This document shows, piece by piece, positions 1 through 7,244 of a stretch of DNA of 64,000 nucleotides. A program made the position numbers and the translations under genes. The notes under the pieces were generated by a model that was given only the letters and a program-made list of their open reading frames with translations, searched no databases and had not been told where the DNA came from. The stretch is from Taudactylus pleione (lineage: Eukaryota; Chordata; Amphibia; Anura; Myobatrachidae). The stretch is taken from the NCBI GenBank assembly GCA_031769625.1, contig JAUIMM010000642.1, positions 124,001-188,000 on the forward strand, written 5' to 3'. How positions within the stretch are numbered: position 1 is the stretch's first letter; every line of letters starts with the position of its first letter.

Positions 1-391
1 CTCGTCACTCTGGGAACATTACTTTCTATTCCATATACACCTTACCGATGCGGTGGTTTCTCACAATGTGGAACCTCTGAAGAAATATATCCTCCATGGG
101 AAGACAGCGTCTGCAGTCGGCATTCATTATTCATGTAGGGCACATCGTCCAGAAGATGCCTGTTTGTGTGGGAATATTAACAAGGTCATCAACTTACAAC
201 AACGGTTCAACCACACTCATTCCCCCTGTGTATTTCCTGCCCCCTGCATCTCTTAGCCACAACATCTCCCCCTGCATCGTCTCTCAGCACATCATAACCT
301 CCCCAGACAGACACAAACTGACAAAAGCGTACACAGACACGCACACCTCTTTCACACAAATGCAGCCAGCCAAATAAATAAAACGGCTTGC
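1..391 (+). other. 5' segment of the unit, no gene seen
   Basis: CA- and pyrimidine-rich sequence with no recognised domain or RNA. Two overlapping short frames start here in every copy. The one at 53 begins with GTG and neither has a family resemblance I recognise. They end at overlapping AATAAA hexamers (373-378 and 377-382), which directly precede the hairpin element. The same segment opens every other unit. Confidence 0.6.
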
Positions 392-429
392 GTATGCAGG
401 CACTTTTAGCACTACAAGTGCCTGCATAC
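392..429 (+). repeat. Perfect 14-bp inverted repeat (hairpin)
   Basis: GTATGCAGGCACTT at 392-405 is the exact reverse complement of 416-429, with a 10-base loop at 406-415. It recurs at the same offset in every unit. Only two variants are seen: a G-T wobble in unit 9 (29387) and a loop change in unit 14 (47478). The stem is too short for an ordinary animal miRNA precursor, and no known miRNA seed context was recognised. Confidence 0.85.
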
Positions 430-494
430 CCATGGCTGAAAAAGCATGGTGAAGCTTGAAGAAATCACCCAGGACCTGCTGGGACCTGTAGTGC
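409..494 (+). repeat. Longer imperfect fold-back overlapping the hairpin
   Basis: GCACTACAAGTGCCTGCA at 409-426 pairs with the reverse complement of 477-494 at 15 of 18 positions, leaving about 50 bases between the arms. The right arm lies inside 'CTGGGACCTGTAGTGCCAC', which resembles a motif I recall from frog interspersed repeats. The left arm therefore takes part in two mutually exclusive hairpins. A non-autonomous DNA transposon or SINE relic is the simplest reading, but no target-site duplication could be defined. Confidence 0.5.
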
Positions 495-544
495 CACAGA
501 AAAAAACACATATAAACTAGATATGTGCGCCAGACCATTTTTGC

Positions 545-644
545 TGGATTTGGTTTTGGCTCTGATTCGTCGTCCGGCCTTGGATTTGGATTTGCCAAAG
601 CGCCATGACTGGTTTTGGATTTGAATTTAGATTTGGATTTTTTT
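545..644 (+). repeat. Degenerate TTGGAT hexamer tract
   Basis: Irregular GGATTTG / GGTTTTGG motifs repeat across about 100 bp. Units 10 and 11 have lost exactly 6 bp here, one hexamer, which is typical of replication slippage. On the minus strand the tract gives a lysine/serine-rich low-complexity peptide, an artefact of the repeat. Confidence 0.75.
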
Positions 645-699
645 ACAAAAATTGACAAAGAAAGCTAAAATCACATAATTTGGGCATTTTTTTGTTCCC

Positions 700-890
700 A
701 GAGTATTATTAACCTCAATAACATTCATTTCCAGTCATTTACAGTCAATTTAGACCACCTCACAGCTCACAATATTATTTTCACCATGATTGGCCAAAGG
801 CTGCAGTGAGCTGGCAGGTTACTAAGCGACAGAGTGGCGGCACAGACACCGCAGTTTAAAGCACATCTATGAAACATTGCCACTGACTAC
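700..890 (+). repeat. Probable interspersed-repeat relic
   Basis: It contains a short 10-bp tandem (CATTTCCAGT, CATTTACAGT, then a partial third copy, from 726) and a TTGGCCAA palindrome near 792. The string of 'AACCTCAATAACATT', 'GACCACCTCACA' and 'GGCTGCAGTGAGCTGGC' resembles, from memory, repeats common in anuran genomes. No open frame. Units 2, 5 and 7 carry A instead of C in the first 10-mer. Confidence 0.35.
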
Positions 891-1059
891 TGAGTCATAG
901 TACTTGTGTGTTACGGACACACAGAGGGCTAAGGCCCAATGAGTCACGGTGCATGTAAACACAGTGGGCTATGGCCCAAGGAATCACAGTACTTGTATAC
1001 ACAGTGGGGTACAGCCCAGGGAGTCAAGGTGCTTGTATACACAGTGGGGTACAGCACAA
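891..1059 (+). repeat. Nested 40-bp minisatellite, four copies
   Basis: Four head-to-tail subunits: 891-939 (49 bp, carrying about 9 extra bases), 940-979, 980-1019 and 1020-1059 (40 bp each). They share the frame 'GAGTCA.GGT.CTTGTATAC' then 'ACAGTGGG.TA.GCCCA'. The first two subunits start with TGAGTCA, an AP-1-like heptamer. The block is in every unit. Units 13 and 15 lack 5 bp of subunit 3, and units 8 and 10 share a CTAAGG variant. Confidence 0.9.
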
Positions 1060-1139
1060 AAAAAAAAAGTGTTTTTTTTGACTTTTTAAACTTTTAAATC
1101 TCTTCAATTTTTTTTTTACTTTTAAACTTTGTTTTTTTT
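1060..1139 (+). repeat. A-tract / T-tract low-complexity block
   Basis: An A-run of variable length is followed by GTG and several T-runs broken by AC. The A-run and first T-run are complementary and could fold back across the GTG. Copy-to-copy length differences here account for much of the unit-length variation. T-runs would terminate RNA polymerase III on the plus strand, but no pol III promoter was found upstream. Confidence 0.85.
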
Positions 1140-1846
1140 GCACACACAGCCACTTGTGAGTCTGGACACAGCCCCATTAATCAGCAGTATATAGCGCAGC
1201 ATACATCAGCGAGCAGTGTGCCCCCTTACACAGTCACTTTGCCAGCACAGCCAACTCTAAATGACCCCCAGAGTGTACGTATATTTAGCACAGTGGGCCT
1301 ATTCTGTATAGTGGCCAAGCATAACAGGGATATATTGCATACTGATCAAAAGTTACATTAGGCTAAATTGAATATTTATCAATCCTAAAAGTCTACTGTA
1401 TAATGGGCAAAATCGGTCCTCCACTGTATATTCATCATTGCCAATTCTATTCTATACTGGGAACAGAGACTATTGGGGAGATTCAAAAAGAAGCACGTTT
1501 CCATCAGAATATTGCACGCTGATGTAATGCTGGTCATCCTGCAGGAAAACCTCGCTCGGCTTTGCTCACACCTATAGAGGTGCAGAAATAACTAGCCTTG
1601 GCCTAGCTATTAATGTCATTTCAATTTATAAACAACCTAGCAGTATTTTCATATTAATTGTGTTTTTTATTTTCATTTAATCCCTTGCTTGTTTTCTACC
1701 CAAGTAGCAGTCTTGAAAAATAAAAATTGGACAGAAGCAGCAGGTTAATGAAATGAGAAAGAGCTGATAGGAACTGATTGATTAAATGAGTGGATGCAGT
1801 AAAAGAGAACTTTGGCGAATAAGGAGAAGGCAAAGGGACAGATGTG
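1140..1846 (+). other. AT-rich non-coding spacer
   Basis: No gene or structured RNA recognised. 'GGGGAGATTCAAAAAG' near 1476 resembles the edge of a dispersed element I recall from frog sequences. Markers that separate subfamilies lie here: CATTAATC, CAGTAATC or CTTTAATC near 1173-1180, and CAACCTAGC or CATCCTAGC near 1634. Unit 15 lacks 9 bp in this segment. Confidence 0.6.
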
Positions 1847-1861
1847 TAATAATAATAATAA
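1847..1861 (+). repeat. (TAA)5 microsatellite
   Basis: Five TAA repeats precede AATGG. Copy number looks constant in all 18 units, unlike the poly-C and poly-A tracts, which suggests homogenisation is faster than slippage at this locus. Confidence 0.85.
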
Positions 1862-1980
1862 ATGGCAGGTGTATCATGGGAAGCAGAGGTGATGGAGAAT
1901 ATAAAAATATCACACATCAGTAGAGATTATTTTGTGCACTTCTCCTTTAAGGAATGTAGAACACGAGTGAGGTCATGCTG

Positions 1981-1988
1981 TGATGTCA
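1981..1988 (+). promoter_or_regulatory. CRE-like TGATGTCA
   Basis: TGATGTCA differs from the cAMP-response element TGACGTCA at one base, the transition expected from CpG decay. A second copy lies at 2924-2931, immediately followed by TTGG so that it overlaps an inverted CCAAT (ATTGG). Binding is not demonstrated. Confidence 0.3.
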
Positions 1989-2029
1989 TAATGGTAACTC
2001 TTTGCTGTTGCTCACTCTTAACCGCCCAG

Positions 2030-2120
2030 GACACTGACATAGCATTATCATTGCTGGCATTAACATACTCCAAATACATCTCTTGCACCCAGCCCACTGA
2101 GGGAAAAATATCCTCTTGAG
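2030..2120 (+). other. Candidate 91-bp internal exon (splice signals only)
   Basis: A pyrimidine-rich stretch ending in CCGCCCAG (to 2029) resembles a 3' splice site. At 2119 the sequence AGGTAAGTAT is fully complementary to the first ten bases of U1 snRNA (5' end AUACUUACCU), an ideal 5' splice site. The two signals would delimit a 91-bp exon at 2030-2120. Both are present in every unit; in unit 2, for example, the donor GT is at 5741. Reading frames through the stretch encode nothing recognised, so a non-coding transcript is the only sensible product. Chance occurrence cannot be excluded. Confidence 0.25.
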
Positions 2121-2385
2121 GTAAGTATCTCATCAAAGACAAGGGCGTTTCACTTGGATGTGCCTGCAGACTTGGAGCTTGACTACCCTAAAATATGACC
2201 TTGAGCTTGTTTATTTCTATAATTGGAGGTTCTAGCAGCACAGCACATCTATCGCAATGTAGTAGCCATTCGGGTAAACTCGGTGCTTCTCAAAAGGGGA
2301 TGACCATCCTCTTCAGAAAATTGCGCAGCTTTGTGAGGAATGTAAATTGGGTAATGTCAGGAGATGTGGACAGGAACTATATTAA

Positions 2386-2399
2386 TGACGTCAGCCAAT
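2386..2399 (+). promoter_or_regulatory. CRE (TGACGTCA) abutting CCAAT box
   Basis: The perfect palindromic CRE at 2386-2393 is followed by G and CCAAT at 2395-2399. CRE plus CCAAT (CREB/ATF plus NF-Y) is a common vertebrate promoter pairing. It is intact in most units. Unit 7 has TGACATCA (24128) and unit 15 has TGATGTCA (53063), each a CpG transition. No TATA box or obvious start site follows within about 100 bp, so its role is uncertain. Confidence 0.45.
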
Positions 2400-2506
2400 G
2401 TTATTTATTAATGTGGTAAACTGTATACTGTATTTTAGTGTCAAATGTTCATACAGTATTTTAAATAAGTTTGGAAATATAACTCTGCATAGACTCCTAG
2501 TGCCCA

Positions 2507-2600
2507 GAGGGACGGGCAATCCTTCAAGCCATGGGTCCCCAGAGGTTTCCTCCACAGGGGTTTTTTCCTCTCCTGAGTGCTGAAGGATGATTCTTTGTGA
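2507..2600 (+). repeat. Possible retroelement-tail-like segment
   Basis: 'CCCAGAGGTTTCCTCC', a G/T-run, then 'TTCCTCTCCTGAGTGC' recalls a widespread vertebrate repeat block of the form GGTTTCTTCC...GGGAGTTTTTCCTTCCC. This is recollection, not alignment. The G/T-run has two allelic forms (G4T6 and G5T5) that segregate with the subfamilies. No intact reverse transcriptase frame is nearby. Confidence 0.25.
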
Positions 2601-2697
2601 GTCACGAGGCTTCCACCATCTTGGTCCTCTTATAGGACAACCTTGTAAGAGCCTCCGGCTAATCTTGGGCACTAATTTATTTACAATGCAGAGTAGA

Positions 2698-2783
2698 AAT
2701 AAAGTGTTATTTTCCTTGTGCTAAAAATTCATAATAAATATATTTTCAAATTGATTTTACTTGATGTGGTCTTTCCTTTTTTT
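2698..2783 (+). terminator. Plausible polyadenylation region
   Basis: AATAAA occurs at 2698-2703 and 2733-2738. A GT/T-rich stretch (TGATGTGGTC then CTTTCCTTTTTTTC) spans 2763-2783, at the usual distance downstream of the second hexamer. This combination suits a plus-strand cleavage and polyadenylation site. It is kept in all full units, including those with CTTAATAAAT (15 to 17) in place of CATAATAAAT. AT-richness makes a chance AATAAA likely, so this is only a candidate. Confidence 0.35.
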
Positions 2784-3143
2784 CATAATGGAGTCTCTTA
2801 GAAGGTTAAGAGGCTGTGAGGTCTACTATCCTGTTAATAGAATTGAGATTTGATAATCTTCGCACTACATAATAGTTTAAGGTTATGACCTAATGGCAAT
2901 GTGTAGGATATGGCGGTGGTACATGATGTCATTGGGGAAGTGGTCAAGTCTAGAAAGGACACAAAAAATAAAAGAGATCAGGTGAAACAGAAATAATCTA
3001 AAATTTTTCTAATATGCAGTATATACTCTTCTGTGCTGGACAAAATGAAGCAAACGACATATGGAAGGTTACAGTCCCTTTAAGTAGCAAATATTTAAGA
3101 TAGTTTTCAAGGCATTTCTTAAAGAGGTCGGATACCCTGTCCA
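2784..3143 (+). other. Spacer carrying A/B/D diagnostic sites
   Basis: No gene seen. It contains the markers TTAAGAGGCTG or TTAAGAAGCTG, GGATATGG or GGACATGG, AAAATTTTTC or AAAATGTTTTC, ATGGAAGG or ATGGATGG, and GATAGTTTTC or GATGGTTTTC. These define the subfamilies and reveal mosaic units. Confidence 0.6.
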
Positions 3144-3163
3144 ATTGCATTATTTAATGCAAT
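3144..3163 (+). repeat. Perfect 8-bp inverted repeat ATTGCATT / AATGCAAT
   Basis: Two 8-bp arms surround a 4-base loop. The arms resemble POU-factor (octamer) half sites. Present without visible change in all complete units. Confidence 0.6.
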
Positions 3164-3476
3164 CATCCTGCAGACTTGGAAGCGGTGGGGTGCACTTGCA
3201 GAACAGGTAGCCATTCTGAATGGATGAAAAATGGCATTATTGGCTCACAATAACTTACGAGATGCCTAATTGTGTCTGCCAAGACCCAGGCAATTGCTCA
3301 ATGTCATGATCCTGTGCTGTTGACACCATAAGAAGAAAACCCAAAGCATGGGGTCCTCCTGTCACCTAGTCCAAGCATATTCTGCAGGGGATGTGTGCCT
3401 CTTCCCTAGGAAAAAAAACAGCCAGAGGCTTCACTAGGGTCTTGGGAGCCTAGGGCAAGTTGAGAACAACTGAGTG
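3164..3476 (+). other. Spacer, no gene seen
   Basis: Includes CCTGCAGACTTGGA (3167-3180), which also occurs at 2163-2176 in the same unit, so a 14-bp direct repeat sits 1004 bp apart. A variant frame on the minus strand appears only in the B-type copies with GGCAAATTGC, because of the extra A, and is not a gene. The end of the segment carries CTTCACTAGG (left half) or CATCACTAGG (type D). Confidence 0.6.
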
Positions 3477-3497
3477 CCCCCCCCCCCCAACCCCCCC
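3477..3497 (+). repeat. Hypervariable C-tract (C12-AA-C7)
   Basis: Pure C-run lengths by unit: 12 (unit 1), 17 (3), 14 (4), 14 (8), 12 (10), 12 (12), 12 (13), 13 (14), 12 (15), 9 (16), 11 (17). In units 2, 5, 6 and 11 it is interrupted by G, and in units 7 and 9 it is replaced by TCCACCCGCCCCG. The minus strand is G-run DNA able in principle to form a quadruplex. Homopolymer lengths may contain assembly error. Confidence 0.85.
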
Positions 3498-3550
3498 ATA
3501 GACACATAGAGAAAAGTATTTATGCGCGGCAGAGGCGTGCAGCAAAAAAT

Positions 3551-3621
3551 GGGTGTGGTCACATACCGTAGGGGCGTGGTCACTATAAATGGGGCGTGCC
3601 AACATGACACGCCACCCATTT
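3551..3621 (+). promoter_or_regulatory. GC-box/TATA-like module at unit junction
   Basis: GGGTGTGGTC (3551) and GGGGCGTGGT (3571) are KLF/Sp-like GT and GC boxes. TATAAAT follows at 3584-3590, then an inverted pair GGCGTG (3593-3598) / CACGCC (3608-3613). A pyrimidine-initiator-like TCACTCT lies at 3626-3632, about 44 bases from the TATA start, farther than is normal. TATAAAT recurs 38 bases before the next unit start at 7207, 10834, 14458, 18081, 21706, 25327, 28949, 32571, 36186 and 39804. Core-promoter function is inference; the module may equally be a dispersed-repeat end. Confidence 0.35.
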
Positions 3622-6600
3622 CTCGTCACTCTGGGAACATTACTTTCTATTCCATATACACCTTACCGATGCGGTGGTTTCTCACAATGTGGAACCTCTG
3701 AAGAAATATATCCTCCATGGGAAGACAGCGTCTGCAGTCGGCATTCATTATTCATGTAGGGCACATCGTCCAGAAGATGCCTGTTTGTGTGGGAATATTA
3801 ACAAGGTCATCAACTTACAACAACGGTTCAACCACACTCATTCCCCCTGTGTATTTCCTGCCCCCTGCATCTCTTAGCCACAACATCTCCCCCTGCATCG
3901 TCTCTCAGCACATCATAACCTCCCCAGACAGACACAAACTGACAAAAGCGTACACAGACACGCACACCTCTTTCACACAAATGCAGCCAGCCAAATAAAT
4001 AAAACGGCTTGCGTATGCAGGCACTTTTAGCACTACAAGTGCCTGCATACCTATGGCTGAAAAAGCATGGTGAAGCTTGAAGAAATCACCCAGGACCTGC
4101 TGGGACCTGTAGTGCCACAGAAAAAAACACATATAAACTAGATATGTGCGCCAGACCATTTTTGCTGGATTTGGTTTTGGCTCTGATTCGTCGTCCGGCC
4201 TTGGATTTGGATTTGCCAAAGCGCCATGACTGGTTTTGGATTTGAATTTAGATTTGGATTTTTTTACAAAAATTGACAAAGAAAGCTAAAATCACATAAT
4301 TTGGGCATTTTTTTGTTCCCAGAGTATTATTAACCTCAATAACATTCATTTACAGTCATTTACAGTCAATTTAGACCACCTCACAGCTCACAATATTATT
4401 TTCACCATGATTGGCCAAAGGCTGCAGTGAGCTGGCAGGTTACTAAGCGACAGAGTGGCGGCACAGACACCGCAGTTTAAAGCACATCTATGAAACATTG
4501 CCACTGACTACTGAGTCATAGTACTTGTGTGTTACGGACACACAGAGGGCTAAGGCCCAATGAGTCACGGTGCATGTAAACACAGTGGGCTATGGCCCAA
4601 GGAATCACAGTACTTGTATACACAGTGGGGTACAGCCCAGGGAGTCAAGGTGCTTGTATACACAGTGGGGTACAGCACAAAAAAAAAAGTGTTTTTTTTT
4701 ACTTTTTAAACTTTTAAATCTCTTCAATTTTTTTTTTACTTTTAAACTTTGTTTTTTTTGCACACACAGCCACTTGTGAGTCTGGACACAGCCCCATTAA
4801 TCAGCAGTATATAGCGCAGCATACATCAGCGAGCAGTGTGCCCCCTTACACAGTCACTTTGCCAGCACAGCCAACTCTAAATGACCCCCAGAGTGTACGT
4901 ATATTTAGCACAGTGGGCCTATTCTGTATAGTGGCCAAGCATAACAGGGATATATTGCATACTGATCAAAAGTTACATTAGGCTAAATTGAATATTTATC
5001 AATCCTAAAAGTCTACTGTATAATGGGCAAAATCGGTCCTCCACTGTATATTCATCATTGCCAATTCTATTCTATACTGGGAACAGAGACTATTGGGGAG
5101 ATTCAAAAAGAAGCACGTTTCCATCAGAATATTGCACGCTGATGTAATGCTGGTCATCCTGCAGGAAAACCTCGCTCGGCTTTGCTCACACCTATAGAGG
5201 TGCAGAAATAACTAGCCTTGGCCTAGCTATTAATGTCATTTCAATTTATAAACAACCTAGCAGTATTTTCATATTAATTGTGTTTTTTATTTTCATTTAA
5301 TCCCTTGCTTGTTTTCTACCCAAGTAGCAGTCTTGAAAAATAAAAATTGGACAGAAGCAGCAGGTTAATGAAATGAGAAAGAGCTGATAGGAACTGATTG
5401 ATTAAATGAGTGGATGCAGTAAAAGAGAACTTTGGCGAATAAGGAGAAGGCAAAGGGACAGATGTGTAATAATAATAATAAATGGCAGGTGTATCATGGG
5501 AAGCAGAGGTGATGGAGAATATAAAAATATCACACATCAGTAGAGATTATTTTGTGCACTTCTCCTTTAAGGAATGTAGAACACGAGTGAGGTCATGCTG
5601 TGATGTCATAATGGTAACTCTTTGCTGTTGCTCACTCTTAACCGCCCAGGACACTGACATAGCATTATCATTGCTGGCATTAACATACTCCAAATACATC
5701 TCTTGCACCCAGCCCACTGAGGGAAAAATATCCTCTTGAGGTAAGTATCTCATCAAAGACAAGGGCGTTTCACTTGGATGTGCCTGCAGACTTGGAGCTT
5801 GACTACCCTAAAATATGACCTTGAGCTTGTTTATTTCTATAATTGGAGGTTCTAGCAGCACAGCACATCTATCGCAATGTAGTAGCCATTCGGGTAAAAC
5901 TCGGTGCTTCTCAAAAGGGGATGACCATCCTCTTCAGAAAATTGCGCAGCTTTGTGAGGAATGTAAATTGGGTAATGTCAGGAGATGTGGACAGGAACTA
6001 TATTAATGACGTCAGCCAATGTTATTTATTAATGTGGTAAACTGTATACTGTATTTTAGTGTCAAATGTTCATACAGTATTTTAAATAAGTTTGGAAATA
6101 TAACTCTGCATAGCCTCCTAGTGCCCAGAGGGACGGGCAATCCTTCAAGCCATGGGTCCCCAGAGGTTTCCTCCACAGGGGTTTTTTCCTCTCCTGAGTG
6201 CTGAAGGATGATTCTTTGTGAGTCACGAGGCTTCCACCATCTTGGTCCTCTTATAGGACAACCTTGTAAGAGCCTCCGGCTAATCTTGGGCACTAATTTA
6301 TTTACAATGCAGAGTAGAAATAAAGTGTTATTTTCCTTGTGCTAAAAATTCATAATAAATATATTTTCAAATTGATTTTACTTGATGTGGTCTTTCCTTT
6401 TTTTCATAATGGAGTCTCTTAGAAGGTTAAGAAGCTGTGAGGTCTACTAGCCTGTTAATAGAATTGAGATTTGATAATCTTCGCACTACATAATAGTTTA
6501 AGGTTATGACCTAATGGCAATGTGTAGGATATGGCGGTGGTACATGATGTCATTGGGGAAGTGGTCAAGTCTAGAAAGGACACAAAAAATAAAAGAGATC

Positions 6601-7244
6601 AGGTGAAACAGAAATAATCTAAAATGTTTTCTAATATGCAGTATATACTCTTCTGTGCTGGACAAAATGAAGCAAACGACATATGGATGGTTACAGTCCC
6701 TTTAAGTAGCAAATATTTAAGATAGTTTTCAAGGCATTTCTTAAAGAGGTCGGATACCCTGTCCAATTGCATTATTTAATGCAATCATCCTGCAGACTTG
6801 GAAGCGGTGGGGTGCACTTGCAGAACAGGTAGCCATTCTGAATGGATGAAAAATGGCATCATTGGCTCACAATAACTTACGAGATGCCTAATTGTGTCTG
6901 CCAAGACCCAGGCAAATTGCTCAATGTCATGATCCTGTGCTGTTGACACCATAAGAAGAAAACCCAAAGCATGGGGTCCTCCTGTCACCTAGTCCAAGCA
7001 TATTCTGCAGGGGATGTGTGCCTCTTCCCTAGGAAAAAAAACAGCCAGAGGCTTCACTAGGGTCTTGGGAGCCTAGGGCAAGTTGAGAAGAACTGCGTGC
7101 CCCCCCGCCCCGACCCCGCCATAGACACATAGAGAAAAGCATTTATGCGCGCCTATGGCGCGCAGCAAAAAATGGGTGTGGTCACATACCGAAGGGGCGT
7201 GGCCACTATAAATGGGGCATGCCAACATGACACGCCACCCATTT
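3622..7244 (+). repeat. Macrosatellite unit 2 (type B end)
   Basis: 3623 bp. Type B markers: an extra A in 'GGGTAAAACTCGG' near 5895, 'TTAAGAAGCTG' and 'ACTAGCCTG' near 6430-6450, 'ATATGGATGG', 'GGCAAATTGC' near 6912, a C-tract interrupted by G, and the perfect CpG-rich palindrome at 7147-7163. TATAAAT is kept (7207). It shares 'TTTACAGTCATTTACAG' (near 4350) with units 5 and 7. There is a private T at 4052 just outside the hairpin. Confidence 0.97.
7147..7163 (+). repeat. CpG-rich palindrome GCGCGCC-tat-GGCGCGC
   Basis: Perfect 7-bp arms around a 3-base spacer in unit 2. Intact copies also lie at 21646-21662 (unit 6), and with tct as spacer at 25267-25283 and 32511-32527 (units 7 and 9). 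Unit 11 has GCGCGC arms around five bases. In A and D units the palindrome is degraded in different ways, so the intact form is probably ancestral. Confidence 0.8.

Larger units (their letters stand above)
1..3621 (+). repeat. Macrosatellite unit 1 (type A end)
   Basis: Reference copy for this annotation, 3621 bp. It runs from 'CTCGTCACTCTGGG' to the base before the next occurrence of that string. Type A is defined by the end module: C12 then AA then C7, 'GCGCGGCAGAGGCGTGC', GGGGCGTGG and TATAAAT. Other A markers are 'TAAAATTTTTCTAAT' near 3000, 'ATATGGAAGG' and 'GGCATTATTGG'. Private bases include an A at 2493 (C in all other copies) and GAGTGC instead of GCGTGC just before the C-tract. No coding gene is evident. 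The choice of start is arbitrary because the array is periodic. Confidence 0.97.

Noticed and set aside
181..220. GGTTCAACC as a tRNA/SINE B box
   Set aside because: The last essential C of the B-box consensus is missing and no A box lies at the right distance upstream.
392..429. miR-427/miR-430-type tandem microRNA cluster
   Set aside because: AAGTGC appears in the hairpin arm, but the stem is 14 bp, the flanks do not extend it, and the sequence does not fit those precursors as I know them.
284..658. Longest recurring minus-strand open frame (124 codons) as a gene
   Set aside because: It begins with TTG, runs through the TTGGAT low-complexity tract, shows no recognisable domain, has a 6-bp contraction in units 10 and 11, loses its start in unit 15 and is frameshifted in unit 17. 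It persists only because the units are near-identical.
891..1059. CRISPR array
   Set aside because: The 40-bp subunits are contiguous with no spacers, and the genome is eukaryotic.
2119..2128. Minus-strand ATACTTACCT as the start of a U1 snRNA gene
   Set aside because: Only the first ten bases match U1. The sequence after it does not resemble U1 stem-loop I or the Sm site. It is better read as a plus-strand splice donor.
1696..2142. Overlapping 60-90 codon frames on both strands around 1700-2420
   Set aside because: Frames on opposite strands overlap the same DNA, contain low-complexity runs (for example tyrosines from TAA repeats read in reverse) and match no family I know. One is shortened to 62 codons by a substitution in unit 16.
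2269..2284. CENP-B box-like TTCGGGTAAACTCGGT
   Set aside because: It begins TTCG and has the central A, but the terminal CGGG is replaced by TCGG, and B-type units carry an extra A that breaks the spacing. It does not meet the consensus.
3584..3632. Exact transcription start at the TCACTCT initiator-like site
   Set aside because: The spacing from TATAAAT is about 44 bases, longer than the usual 28-34, so no start site is assigned.
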